From Rhodospirillales bacterium (GTDB lineage Bacteria > Pseudomonadota > Alphaproteobacteria > MPNO01 > UBA2964): a stretch of 6,960 nucleotides of DNA. The stretch covers positions 1-6,960 of the forward strand of contig PBWY01000055.1 in NCBI GenBank assembly GCA_002727395.1, given 5' to 3'. Under the pieces are notes generated by a model, which saw only the letters and a list, made by a program, of their open reading frames with translations, was not told the DNA's origin and made no database searches. A program made the translations under genes and the position numbers. Positions 1 to 6,250 of the stretch are shown here, piece after piece; the stretch's first letter is position 1, and every line of letters starts with the position of its first letter.

Positions 1-1
1 A

Positions 2-241
2 CCCTATGAACGCCAAAATTTGGTACAACCGGAGGTAATGGGGCCACCGGCGTGCTGGCTTGCCTCCAATGACTCCGATGGGACTAATTCCATGCGATTC
101 TTAGCCCGTAACTGGGACCCTTCCGCAACAGATATGGATAATATAAAGAATGCTGGGTCCCCTGCCGCATGGCCAGATCTGGCAGATGCTGCAGCTGTTG
201 GGCAGCCTGCAACAGTACACGGCAAGGACATTCCAAGATAA
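2..241 (+). CDS. SDR-family oxidoreductase, C-terminal part (5' end outside window)
   Basis: This is the last 79 codons of a gene whose start lies upstream of the window. The reading frame is open from base 2 and ends at TAA 239-241. The fragment lacks the Rossmann nucleotide-binding and catalytic parts, so it is identified by its tail. An ungapped alignment with the C-terminus of the complete SDR that follows gives about 33 identities in 59 positions, including QPEVM, PACWLAS, SDG, MRF, AR.WDPS and AWP. This tail (WLAS..SDG...RF.A..WDP) occurs in a known SDR subfamily and follows the catalytic core. The protein extends about 11 residues further than its neighbour, ending GKDIPR. The fragment is about 53% GC (128 of 240 bases counted), richer than the next gene. 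A TTG at base 20 lies inside the conserved tail and is not a start. Substrate and cofactor cannot be read from this part. Confidence 0.85.
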   Translation, partial: PYERQNLVQPEVMGPPACWLASNDSDGTNSMRFLARNWDPSATDMDNIKNAGSPAAWPDLADAAAVGQPATVHGKDIPR

Positions 242-261
242 AATACTTGGATAAATTTCTT

Positions 262-1110
262 ATGGAACAACAAAACATAAATTTAGTTGGAAAAACTGCA
301 ATCGTTGCCGGTGGCGGTGGTGGTATGGGACGTTCTATAGCTTTGGCACTAATCAACAAAGGTGCCAAAGTTGCCATATTTGACATTCGCCAAAACAATG
401 TTGATGCCGTAGTGAGAGAATCTGTATCAATTGGAGGAAGTGAAAGCTGCATACCGCTGGTTAAAGATATAACCAAAGAAGCAGACTGCATTTCTGCCGT
501 AAAAGAAACTATTGATGCATTTAATTCAGCAGATATTCTTTTTAATGCTGCCGGCCTTGGAATGTCTACGCTGAAACATGACTATTGGAATGATAACCTG
601 AAATTTTGGAATGCAAATATCAACCAATTCATTGCCTTGATGCATGTAAATTGGAATGGGCCATTTTTATTAGCCAAATCTATTGTTCCTCATATGATAG
701 ACAAGGGATGGGGACGAATTATTAACGTTACAACTAGTCTAGATACTATGACCACGCGGGGCTATACACCCTATGGGCCATCCAAGGCAGCGCTGGAAGC
801 AGCCACCTCCATTTGGGCAAAAGATTTAGAAAAAACCGGCGTGACGGCCAATGTTTTGGTCCCTGGCGGGCCGGTTAACACTGATTTTATACCCGAGAAT
901 GCACCCTTTGACCGTACCCAACTTACCCAGCCTGAAGTGATGCAAGCTCCCGCATGTTGGCTGGCTTCTGACCTTTCAGATGGTATAACAGATATGCGAT
1001 TTGTGGCTAGATCCTGGGATCCCTCAATTTCTATAGAAGAAGCATTTGAAAATTCTGGAGGACCATGCGCATGGCCAAACATTGGTAAAAAAGCCTTTAA
1101 ACCAAAATGA
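262..1110 (+). CDS. SDR-family NAD-dependent oxidoreductase
   Basis: A 282-residue classical short-chain dehydrogenase/reductase, likely cytosolic and NAD(P)(H)-dependent, acting on a hydroxy/keto substrate I cannot name. Seen in the sequence: the glycine-rich dinucleotide loop at residues 16-23 (AGGGGGMG, with Ala where Thr is usual), D41 at the end of the second beta strand (which in this family favours NAD(H) over NADP(H)), NAAG at 95-98, and a complete catalytic tetrad N130, S159, Y171 and K175 (YGPSK). A PGG turn follows at 201-203. The C-terminal tail (PACWLASD, SDG, MRF, WDPS) is shared with the preceding gene. The ATG at 262 is chosen because the Rossmann fold starts about 10 residues later. 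The frame is open back to an ATG at 169, but that would overlap the preceding SDR and add a Cys-rich segment unlike this family. Only a weak TTGG lies about 11 bases upstream as a ribosome site. The stop overlaps the next start, so the two are probably cotranscribed. Confidence 0.93.
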   Translation: MEQQNINLVGKTAIVAGGGGGMGRSIALALINKGAKVAIFDIRQNNVDAVVRESVSIGGSESCIPLVKDITKEADCISAVKETIDAFNSADILFNAAGLGMSTLKHDYWNDNLKFWNANINQFIALMHVNWNGPFLLAKSIVPHMIDKGWGRIINVTTSLDTMTTRGYTPYGPSKAALEAATSIWAKDLEKTGVTANVLVPGGPVNTDFIPENAPFDRTQLTQPEVMQAPACWLASDLSDGITDMRFVARSWDPSISIEEAFENSGGPCAWPNIGKKAFKPK

Positions 1111-1898
1111 TCATTGATAACCGAGACAAATTACTTAAAGAAATTATAGCCCTTGCTGGTTTTGCCGGTAAAGAGATCTTAAATATTCGAGACAACGGCT
1201 TAAATATACGCCAAAAAATTGATAAATCTCCTGTAACAGCAGCAGACGAAGCCGCTGAAAAATTAATCCTCACCGGTTTAGGTGCATTAACACCAACCAT
1301 TCCAATAATTGCAGAAGAGGAAGCCTCAAAAGGAAGAGTTTCCAATATAAGCTGCAAAACATTCTGGCTGGTTGACCCCTTGGACGGGACAAAAGAGTTA
1401 ATCAATAATAGAAAAGAATATACGGTTAATATTGGGCTTATAGAAGAGTTTAGGCCGACAATGGGCGTTGTTGTGGCCCCAGCTTTGGGAAAGTGTTTTT
1501 CAGCGGATGTAGGGATTAATGCGACCTTAAAAACTGTTGGCACCGAGCCAGAAAAAATAACGGTTCGTAGGTTCTCAAAAAATGATAAAATAATCACGGT
1601 AAGCCGCTCGCATGGTGATCAAGCGAAAATAAAGAATCTTCTTAAAAATATATCTTATTCAAGGGTCATAACAGCCGGCAGCTCGCTTAAATTCTGCTTA
1701 ATTGCTAATGGTGAAGCCGATATATATCCACGCTATGGGCCAACAAGAGAATGGGATACCGCCGCTGGACATGCCATCCTAGCGGCCGCTGGTGGAAGTG
1801 TTCGAACTTTAGATAACCAAGAATTGTCATACGGTAAAAATAAATTTGAAAATCCGGAATTTATTGCCTACGGAACTAAAAACAAAACTATAGATTAA
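1107..1898 (+). CDS. cysQ: 3'(2'),5'-bisphosphate nucleotidase CysQ
   Basis: A 263-residue member of the Mg-dependent, Li-sensitive inositol monophosphatase superfamily. CysQ enzymes hydrolyse 3'-phosphoadenosine 5'-phosphate (PAP) to AMP and phosphate, clearing the by-product of sulfate assimilation and of other PAPS-using reactions. Visible motifs: SPVTAAD (41-47), the acidic metal-binding cluster EEE (70-72), the family signature DPLDGTKE (90-97) supplying two metal-ligand aspartates, SRSH (about 166-169), GSSLKF (191-196), and WDTAAGHA (216-223) with the third metal aspartate D217. FWLVDPLDGTKE, GSSLKF and YPR.GPT.EWDTAAGHA are more typical of CysQ than of SuhB or HisN. Length is normal. 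The start codon overlaps the SDR stop as ATGA with no evident ribosome site, which suggests translational coupling. No sulfate-assimilation genes lie beside it here, so the physiological role rests on family membership. Confidence 0.93.
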   Translation: MIIDNRDKLLKEIIALAGFAGKEILNIRDNGLNIRQKIDKSPVTAADEAAEKLILTGLGALTPTIPIIAEEEASKGRVSNISCKTFWLVDPLDGTKELINNRKEYTVNIGLIEEFRPTMGVVVAPALGKCFSADVGINATLKTVGTEPEKITVRRFSKNDKIITVSRSHGDQAKIKNLLKNISYSRVITAGSSLKFCLIANGEADIYPRYGPTREWDTAAGHAILAAAGGSVRTLDNQELSYGKNKFENPEFIAYGTKNKTID

Positions 1899-1912
1899 CC
1901 CAATATATTCGA

Positions 1913-2854
1913 ATGAAACACCCAGACCTTGAGCGGAACATTGATGCAGCCGCAAGATTAATTTGTTCCGGAAAACTTGTGGCATTTCCTACGGAAACAG
2001 TATATGGCCTAGGCGGAGATGCTACAAACCCGAGCGCGATTGCCTCTATTTACGAAGTTAAAGGGCGGCCTTCATTTAATCCGTTAATTATTCATGTACC
2101 CTCAATAGACATTGCCGAAAAACTTGTAAAATTTAGTGAACAATCCAAGGCCCTTGCCGAACATTTCTGGCCTGGAGCACTGACACTGGTGCTCCCACGA
2201 AGACAAAATTGTCCAGTATCTCTCCTTGCAGGATCCGGACTAGAAACGTTGGCAATACGGATACCAGAAAATGAAATTGCTCTAAACCTTCTCAGGAAAG
2301 CTCAAGTGCCGATTGCTGCTCCAAGTGCCAATAAGTCAGGTTCTGTCAGTCCGACCACAGCCAATCACGTTAGAAACTCCTTAAGAGATGATATCGATCT
2401 GATTGTTGATGGCGGCGCTTGTAAGATCGGAGTTGAATCTACAATTATTGATATGTCAGCAGAAAATCCATGTCTTTTAAGAGCTGGAGGTATACCTCTA
2501 GAAGACCTTGAAAGGGAAGTTGGTAATATTCAAGTATTAGGTAAACGTCAACAGGTTCTCAAAGCTCCTGGAATGCTTTCCCGTCATTATGCTACGCAGA
2601 TACCGTTGAGAATTAATGCCAAGGAGATTCACGACGGTGAAGCATTGCTAGCCTTTGGGGGGCGGACTTTGGGGAAGGCCGTCGCGGTTTGTAATTTGAG
2701 TAGGGCCGGTGATTTAAATGAAGCAGCTGCCAATTTATTTGACATGATGAGACAACTTGATAAACCAGAATATACGGGAATCGCTGTAATGGAGATACCG
2801 GAGGTGGGCTTAGGACGAGCTATTAATGATCGACTAAGGCGTGCGAGTTATTAG
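1913..2854 (+). CDS. sua5: L-threonylcarbamoyladenylate synthase, Sua5/YrdC type
   Basis: A 313-residue two-domain Sua5 protein that makes L-threonylcarbamoyl-AMP from threonine, bicarbonate and ATP, the first step of the tRNA t6A37 modification; TsaD and its partners then transfer the group to ANN-decoding tRNAs. The N-terminal YrdC domain shows FPTETVYGLG (25-34), KGRP...NPL (50-58), SANKSG (138-143), ESTIID (175-180) and an LRAGGI strand. The C-terminal Sua5 domain is joined by a linker with the hallmark PGMLSRHYA (219-227), which in structures gates the active site. The length and this motif distinguish it from single-domain TsaC, about 190 residues. The ATG at 1913 lies 14 bp after cysQ. 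I see no good Shine-Dalgarno sequence, so expression may depend on the upstream genes. Normally an essential or near-essential housekeeping gene. The symbol tsaC or ywlC is also used for this function. Confidence 0.95.
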   Translation: MKHPDLERNIDAAARLICSGKLVAFPTETVYGLGGDATNPSAIASIYEVKGRPSFNPLIIHVPSIDIAEKLVKFSEQSKALAEHFWPGALTLVLPRRQNCPVSLLAGSGLETLAIRIPENEIALNLLRKAQVPIAAPSANKSGSVSPTTANHVRNSLRDDIDLIVDGGACKIGVESTIIDMSAENPCLLRAGGIPLEDLEREVGNIQVLGKRQQVLKAPGMLSRHYATQIPLRINAKEIHDGEALLAFGGRTLGKAVAVCNLSRAGDLNEAAANLFDMMRQLDKPEYTGIAVMEIPEVGLGRAINDRLRRASY

Positions 2855-2907
2855 AGCACCTTGCCCACTACCAACCAATCAGTTAAAGCTAACAATTAGT
2901 TGTAATC

Positions 2908-2922
2908 AAAGGAAGAGCCTTG
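2908..2922 (+). promoter_or_regulatory. Ribosome binding site that supports a TTG start
   Basis: AAGGAAG at 2909-2915 lies about 4-6 bases before TTG 2920-2922, a good spacing for a Shine-Dalgarno sequence. The frame has no in-frame ATG before the conserved FAD-binding region, so this site decides the TTG start of the hydroxyacid dehydrogenase. Confidence 0.7.
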
Positions 2923-4350
2923 GACGCAATAACAAACCCATCTTTAACCGCCTTACAACAAGAATTAAAAGATATTGTTGGAGACAGCGGTCTTATTCAG
3001 AATCCAGAAGATATAGCCCCCTATGTTACTGATCAGCGCAAAGCCTATAAGGGCTCCACTCCCTTAGTTATTCGACCCGCAACAACTGAGGAAGTTTCTC
3101 GGGTGGTAACGCTTTGTGCTGAAAACGGATTCCCCATTGTTCCCCAAGGGGGTAATACCGGGCTATGTGGTGGAGCAACACCAAGCGAAGACGGTGACCA
3201 GCTACTGATGAGTTTAACTCGGATGAATAAGGTAAGGTCCATAGATCCATTGAATTATACATTAACAGCAGAAGCCGGTGTTATTTTAGCTGATATCCAA
3301 GGAGTAGCTGATGAACATGATAGACTTTTTCCTCTGAGCTTAGGTGCCGAAGGAACAGCGAGGATTGGTGGAAACCTCGCTACTAACGCTGGAGGTACAG
3401 GCGTCTTACGTTATGGAAATGCAAGAGATTTGGTAATAGGCATTGAGGTTGTCTTGCCTGATGGTAAAATTTGGGATGGTTTATCTGCCTTGCGCAAAGA
3501 CAACACCGGTTACGACCTAAAACAATTATTTATTGGATCAGAAGGAACTCTTGGTATTATCACAGCGGCCGTCCTTAAGTTATTTCCAAAACCACGTGAT
3601 GTTCAGACTGGTTTTGCAGCGGTACGAGATGTTTCAGCAGCTATCGAGATTTTAGCACGGGCTCGAGCAGTGAGTGACGATCGCGTTACTGCATTTGAGT
3701 GGATGGCGCGTAAAGGTCTAGATTTTGTCTTCAAGAATATACCAAACACGCGTGATCCACTTTCACAAACTTTTTCTGAATACCTTCTAATAGAATTAAC
3801 TTCTGGGCATGAAGATAAAGGGCTTCGGGAAACGCTCGAAGAAATTCTTGGCGAAGCACTGGAACGCGGAGAGATACTGGATGCAACGATTGCCGATAGT
3901 AGACAACAAGCTAAAGATTTCTGGAGGTTACGAGAAACCATACCCGAAGCTCAGGCCATAGAGGGCACAGGTATCAAACATGATATTTCGGTACCCGTTT
4001 CGAAAATGCCAGAATTTCTAAAACGTGCTAATTCTGAAGTCGCGAAGGCTGTTAATGGCATACAGATTTGCGCCTTTGGGCACATCGGTGACGGCAATGC
4101 CCATTACAACCTCAACCAACCTAATGATATTGATGGTGAATGCTTCCTAAAATACAAAGATCAGCTGAATCGAATTGTTCATGATATAGCAACCGATCTA
4201 CGAGGCAGCATCAGCGCAGAACACGGAATAGGGAAATTAAAAAGAGAAGAGCTTGCTTACTATAAATCACCTATTGCACTTAACGTTATGCGTGAAATTA
4301 AAACAGCAATAGATCCAAAAAATATTATGAATCCTGGAAAAGTTCTTTAA
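2920..4350 (+). CDS. FAD-linked 2-hydroxyacid dehydrogenase (GlcD / D-2-hydroxyglutarate dehydrogenase type)
   Basis: A 476-residue flavoprotein of the vanillyl-alcohol-oxidase/PCMH superfamily. Such enzymes oxidise D-2-hydroxyacids (D-lactate, glycolate, D-2-hydroxyglutarate) to 2-oxoacids and pass electrons to ETF, a quinone or a cytochrome. FAD-domain motifs: PQGGNTGLCGGATP (75-88), GRIGGNLATNAGG (147-159), and FIGSEGTLGIIT (204-215). The C-terminal cap and substrate domain carries FGHIGDGNAHYN (386-397), whose two histidines H388 and H395 match the metal-binding pair of the D-2-hydroxyglutarate and D-lactate dehydrogenase group, and EHGIG (434-438) near the end. Length is normal for the single-subunit type without a C-terminal iron-sulfur domain. 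The start is TTG with a good ribosome site 65 bp after sua5. The acyl-CoA dehydrogenase starts 6 bp downstream, so the two are very likely cotranscribed. The exact substrate is not readable; D-2-hydroxyglutarate or D-lactate are the best guesses. Confidence 0.9.
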   Translation: MDAITNPSLTALQQELKDIVGDSGLIQNPEDIAPYVTDQRKAYKGSTPLVIRPATTEEVSRVVTLCAENGFPIVPQGGNTGLCGGATPSEDGDQLLMSLTRMNKVRSIDPLNYTLTAEAGVILADIQGVADEHDRLFPLSLGAEGTARIGGNLATNAGGTGVLRYGNARDLVIGIEVVLPDGKIWDGLSALRKDNTGYDLKQLFIGSEGTLGIITAAVLKLFPKPRDVQTGFAAVRDVSAAIEILARARAVSDDRVTAFEWMARKGLDFVFKNIPNTRDPLSQTFSEYLLIELTSGHEDKGLRETLEEILGEALERGEILDATIADSRQQAKDFWRLRETIPEAQAIEGTGIKHDISVPVSKMPEFLKRANSEVAKAVNGIQICAFGHIGDGNAHYNLNQPNDIDGECFLKYKDQLNRIVHDIATDLRGSISAEHGIGKLKREELAYYKSPIALNVMREIKTAIDPKNIMNPGKVL

Positions 4351-4356
4351 GAAGCC

Positions 4357-6141
4357 ATGTCGGAATACCGGCTACCCTTAAGAGAAATTCTTTTTGTCTT
4401 AGATGAGCTAATAGGAGTAGACACCGTTAGTGGACTGACTAACCTTCCTCAAATAACAAAGGATGAGTTAAATACTTTATTTGAAACAGCTGGGAAATTT
4501 GCTTCTGAAATTTTTGCCCCACTTAACCGGACAGGCGATATTAGCGGCGCAACATTGAAAAATGGCATCGTTAGAACCCCAGCTGGCTTTTCTGAGGCAT
4601 ATAACGCCTATTGTGAAGTTGGATGGAACCGTTGTTCTGCTAACGCTAAGTATGGGGGACAAGGCCTACCTCAACTGATCAACTCGGCTTTATCGGAGAT
4701 CTGGAACTCTACCAATCTCTCCTTGAGTTTGTGCAACACGCTTACACAGAGTGCCATAAATCTTATATATCATCATGGTTCCGACGAACAGCGATCGACA
4801 TATTTGCCAAATTTGATAAGTGGTCAATGGACCGGCGCAATGGCCATGACGGAGCCCCAAGCTGGATCCGATGTGGGGGCTATCACTTGTTTAGCTGCCC
4901 CTGAAAAGTATTGTTATCGTCTCAAAGGTCAAAAAAACTACATCAGTTGGGGTGAACACGACCTTAGTCAAAATATTATTTATTTAATACTTGCCCGCAC
5001 CCCGGAAGCTCCAGCAGGCACGAAAGGACTTTCCCTTTTTATCGTCCCCAAATTTATACCTGACAAAAAGGGTAATCCCGGTTGTCGTAATGACATAGAA
5101 TGTATTGCTTTAGAGAAGAAATTAGGAATTCACGCTAGCCCCACCTGTGTCATGAATTTTGGATCCAACGAAGGGGCCTTGGGTTGGCTGGTGGGAAAAC
5201 CGCACAATGGCCTTACTACAATGTTTACCATGATGAATACCGCACGTCTTGCCATAGGACATGAAGCGCTGGGAATTGCGGAGCGTGCATACCAGCAAGC
5301 CAAGTCTTATGCGCAAATACGATATCAGGGTAAAGATGATAATAACAAACCGCTGAAAATAGTTGAATATCCCGACGTGAAGCGCATGCTCCTATCGATA
5401 AAAGCTCGTCTCGAAGCTATGCGTGCGCTATGTTATGAAACTGCTTTATCCGTTGACCTCTCCATTAACCACCCTGAAGAAAAAATCAAAACTTTACATT
5501 CTAACCGCGTTGCCTTGTTGACACCGATTGTTAAAGCTTGGTGTTCCGATGGAGCCGTTGAGATTACCTCTACCAATATTCAAATACACGGTGGAACGGG
5601 CTATATCGAAGACACCGGGGCAGCGCAGCTGTATAGAGATGCGAGAATAACGCCAATTTACGAGGGAACAAACGGGATTCAAGCATTAGATTTGGTTAAA
5701 CGGAAACTTATGATCAATGATGGCTTCGACATGTATTCTTTAATTGAAGAAATGCGCCAATTTGATGGAGTTTTATCAATGTCTAGTGAAAGGACTATTT
5801 GCGCTATTCGGGGGCGTTTTGCGGAGTCGGGTGCCGCATTATCGCGAACAACGAGCTTTATACTAAATGCTTTAAAAAGCGAGAAAAAAACAGCCGAAGC
5901 AGCTGCAACGCCGTATTTAAAACTCGCCGGCATCGTAATTGGTGGTTATTTTATGGCACGAGCTGCAATGATAGCAGAACAAAATCTTTCTAATGGGTCT
6001 GGTGACAATGATTTTTACCGCTCAAAACTCGCCACTTCGCTTTTTTATGCCGAAAATATTTTACCCGAGTCATCTTCTCTATCCCTCGCTGCTACTAGTG
6101 GTGCGGAAGCAATTCGATATATGGAGACAGATTATTTTTAA
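4357..6141 (+). CDS. Acyl-CoA dehydrogenase, long DmdC-like type
   Basis: A 594-residue FAD enzyme that introduces an alpha,beta double bond into an acyl-CoA and passes electrons to electron-transfer flavoprotein. It is about 200 residues longer than typical acyl-CoA dehydrogenases, with an extended N-terminus (PLREILFVLDEL) and an extra C-terminal domain after about residue 450; both fit the subfamily that includes DmdC, the 3-methylmercaptopropionyl-CoA dehydrogenase of DMSP demethylation. Seen: APLNRTGD (53-60), MTEPQAGSD (164-172) in the flavin/substrate region, ISWGEHDLS and LGIHASPTCVM, IHGGTGYIED (410-419), and the likely catalytic base E436 in YEGTNGIQ. The subfamily also contains many enzymes of unknown acyl-CoA preference, so the substrate is open and I give no symbol. 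The ATG at 4357 is 6 bp after the hydroxyacid dehydrogenase stop, with only a weak AAGAAG nearby, suggesting coupling. No DMSP-pathway partner (dmdA, dmdB, dmdD) is in the window. Confidence 0.92.
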   Translation: MSEYRLPLREILFVLDELIGVDTVSGLTNLPQITKDELNTLFETAGKFASEIFAPLNRTGDISGATLKNGIVRTPAGFSEAYNAYCEVGWNRCSANAKYGGQGLPQLINSALSEIWNSTNLSLSLCNTLTQSAINLIYHHGSDEQRSTYLPNLISGQWTGAMAMTEPQAGSDVGAITCLAAPEKYCYRLKGQKNYISWGEHDLSQNIIYLILARTPEAPAGTKGLSLFIVPKFIPDKKGNPGCRNDIECIALEKKLGIHASPTCVMNFGSNEGALGWLVGKPHNGLTTMFTMMNTARLAIGHEALGIAERAYQQAKSYAQIRYQGKDDNNKPLKIVEYPDVKRMLLSIKARLEAMRALCYETALSVDLSINHPEEKIKTLHSNRVALLTPIVKAWCSDGAVEITSTNIQIHGGTGYIEDTGAAQLYRDARITPIYEGTNGIQALDLVKRKLMINDGFDMYSLIEEMRQFDGVLSMSSERTICAIRGRFAESGAALSRTTSFILNALKSEKKTAEAAATPYLKLAGIVIGGYFMARAAMIAEQNLSNGSGDNDFYRSKLATSLFYAENILPESSSLSLAATSGAEAIRYMETDYF

Positions 6142-6247
6142 AGAAATTAAAATTTATATTTTTTTCCTTGCATTCAACTGTGGAATAGATAAAAAAAGCG
6201 CCGCTATCTGATTACGGGCAACCACACCTTAAAAGGGGGAAATATAA
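6142..6247 (+). promoter_or_regulatory. AT-rich leader before speD; probable promoter region
   Basis: This 106-bp gap is the longest non-coding stretch in the window and separates the flavoenzyme pair from speDE, so a promoter here is plausible. It contains a run of seven T at 6159-6165, a TTGCAT at 6168-6173 that resembles a -35 box, and a run of seven A at 6191-6197. No -10 box sits at proper spacing from TTGCAT, so I do not place a promoter precisely. A weak inverted repeat AGATA (6187-6191) / TATCT (6205-6209) has a 13-base loop. No GC-rich stem precedes the T run, so it does not look like an intrinsic terminator. I recognise no riboswitch. Confidence 0.35.
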
Positions 6248-6250
6248 ATG
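6231..6250 (+). promoter_or_regulatory. Ribosome binding site of speD
   Basis: A purine-rich AAGGGGG at 6233-6239 lies 8 bases before ATG 6248-6250. It is one of the clearest ribosome sites in the window and supports the ATG at 6248 over the in-frame ATG nine codons later. Confidence 0.7.

Noticed and set aside
172..195. Perfect 12-bp palindrome GCCAGATCTGGC (172-183) followed by the 8-bp palindrome GCTGCAGC (188-195)
   Set aside because: Both lie in the conserved coding tail of the first SDR (WPDLADAAA), are short, and have no T run after them. Chance is the simplest explanation.
169..261. Upstream in-frame start for the second SDR, adding 31 residues
   Set aside because: It would overlap the coding end of the preceding SDR, adds a Cys-rich segment that is just another frame of that gene, and the Rossmann fold begins right after the ATG at 262.
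2882..2902. Small hairpin AGCTAA/TTAGTT in the gap before the FAD dehydrogenase
   Set aside because: The stem is about 6 bp with a G-U pair and AT-rich, so it is weak and expected by chance in AT-rich DNA.
2841..3032. Short + strand frame spanning the sua5 end and the start of the FAD dehydrogenase
   Set aside because: It overlaps both real genes out of frame, with a basic low-information sequence and no homology I recognise.
3603..3941. 112-residue open frame on the - strand inside the FAD dehydrogenase
   Set aside because: It lies entirely opposite a well-conserved gene, is Ser/Arg-rich as antisense shadows often are, and shows no family motif. The same reasoning applies to the other - strand frames at 4-273, 84-491, 771-1082 and 1097-1597.
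6142..6165. Intrinsic terminator after the acyl-CoA dehydrogenase
   Set aside because: There is a T run at 6159-6165 but no GC-containing hairpin before it.
5993..6211. Short + strand frame overlapping the end of the acyl-CoA dehydrogenase and the speD leader
   Set aside because: Most of it is an out-of-frame reading of the acyl-CoA dehydrogenase; there is no recognisable protein and no separate ribosome site.
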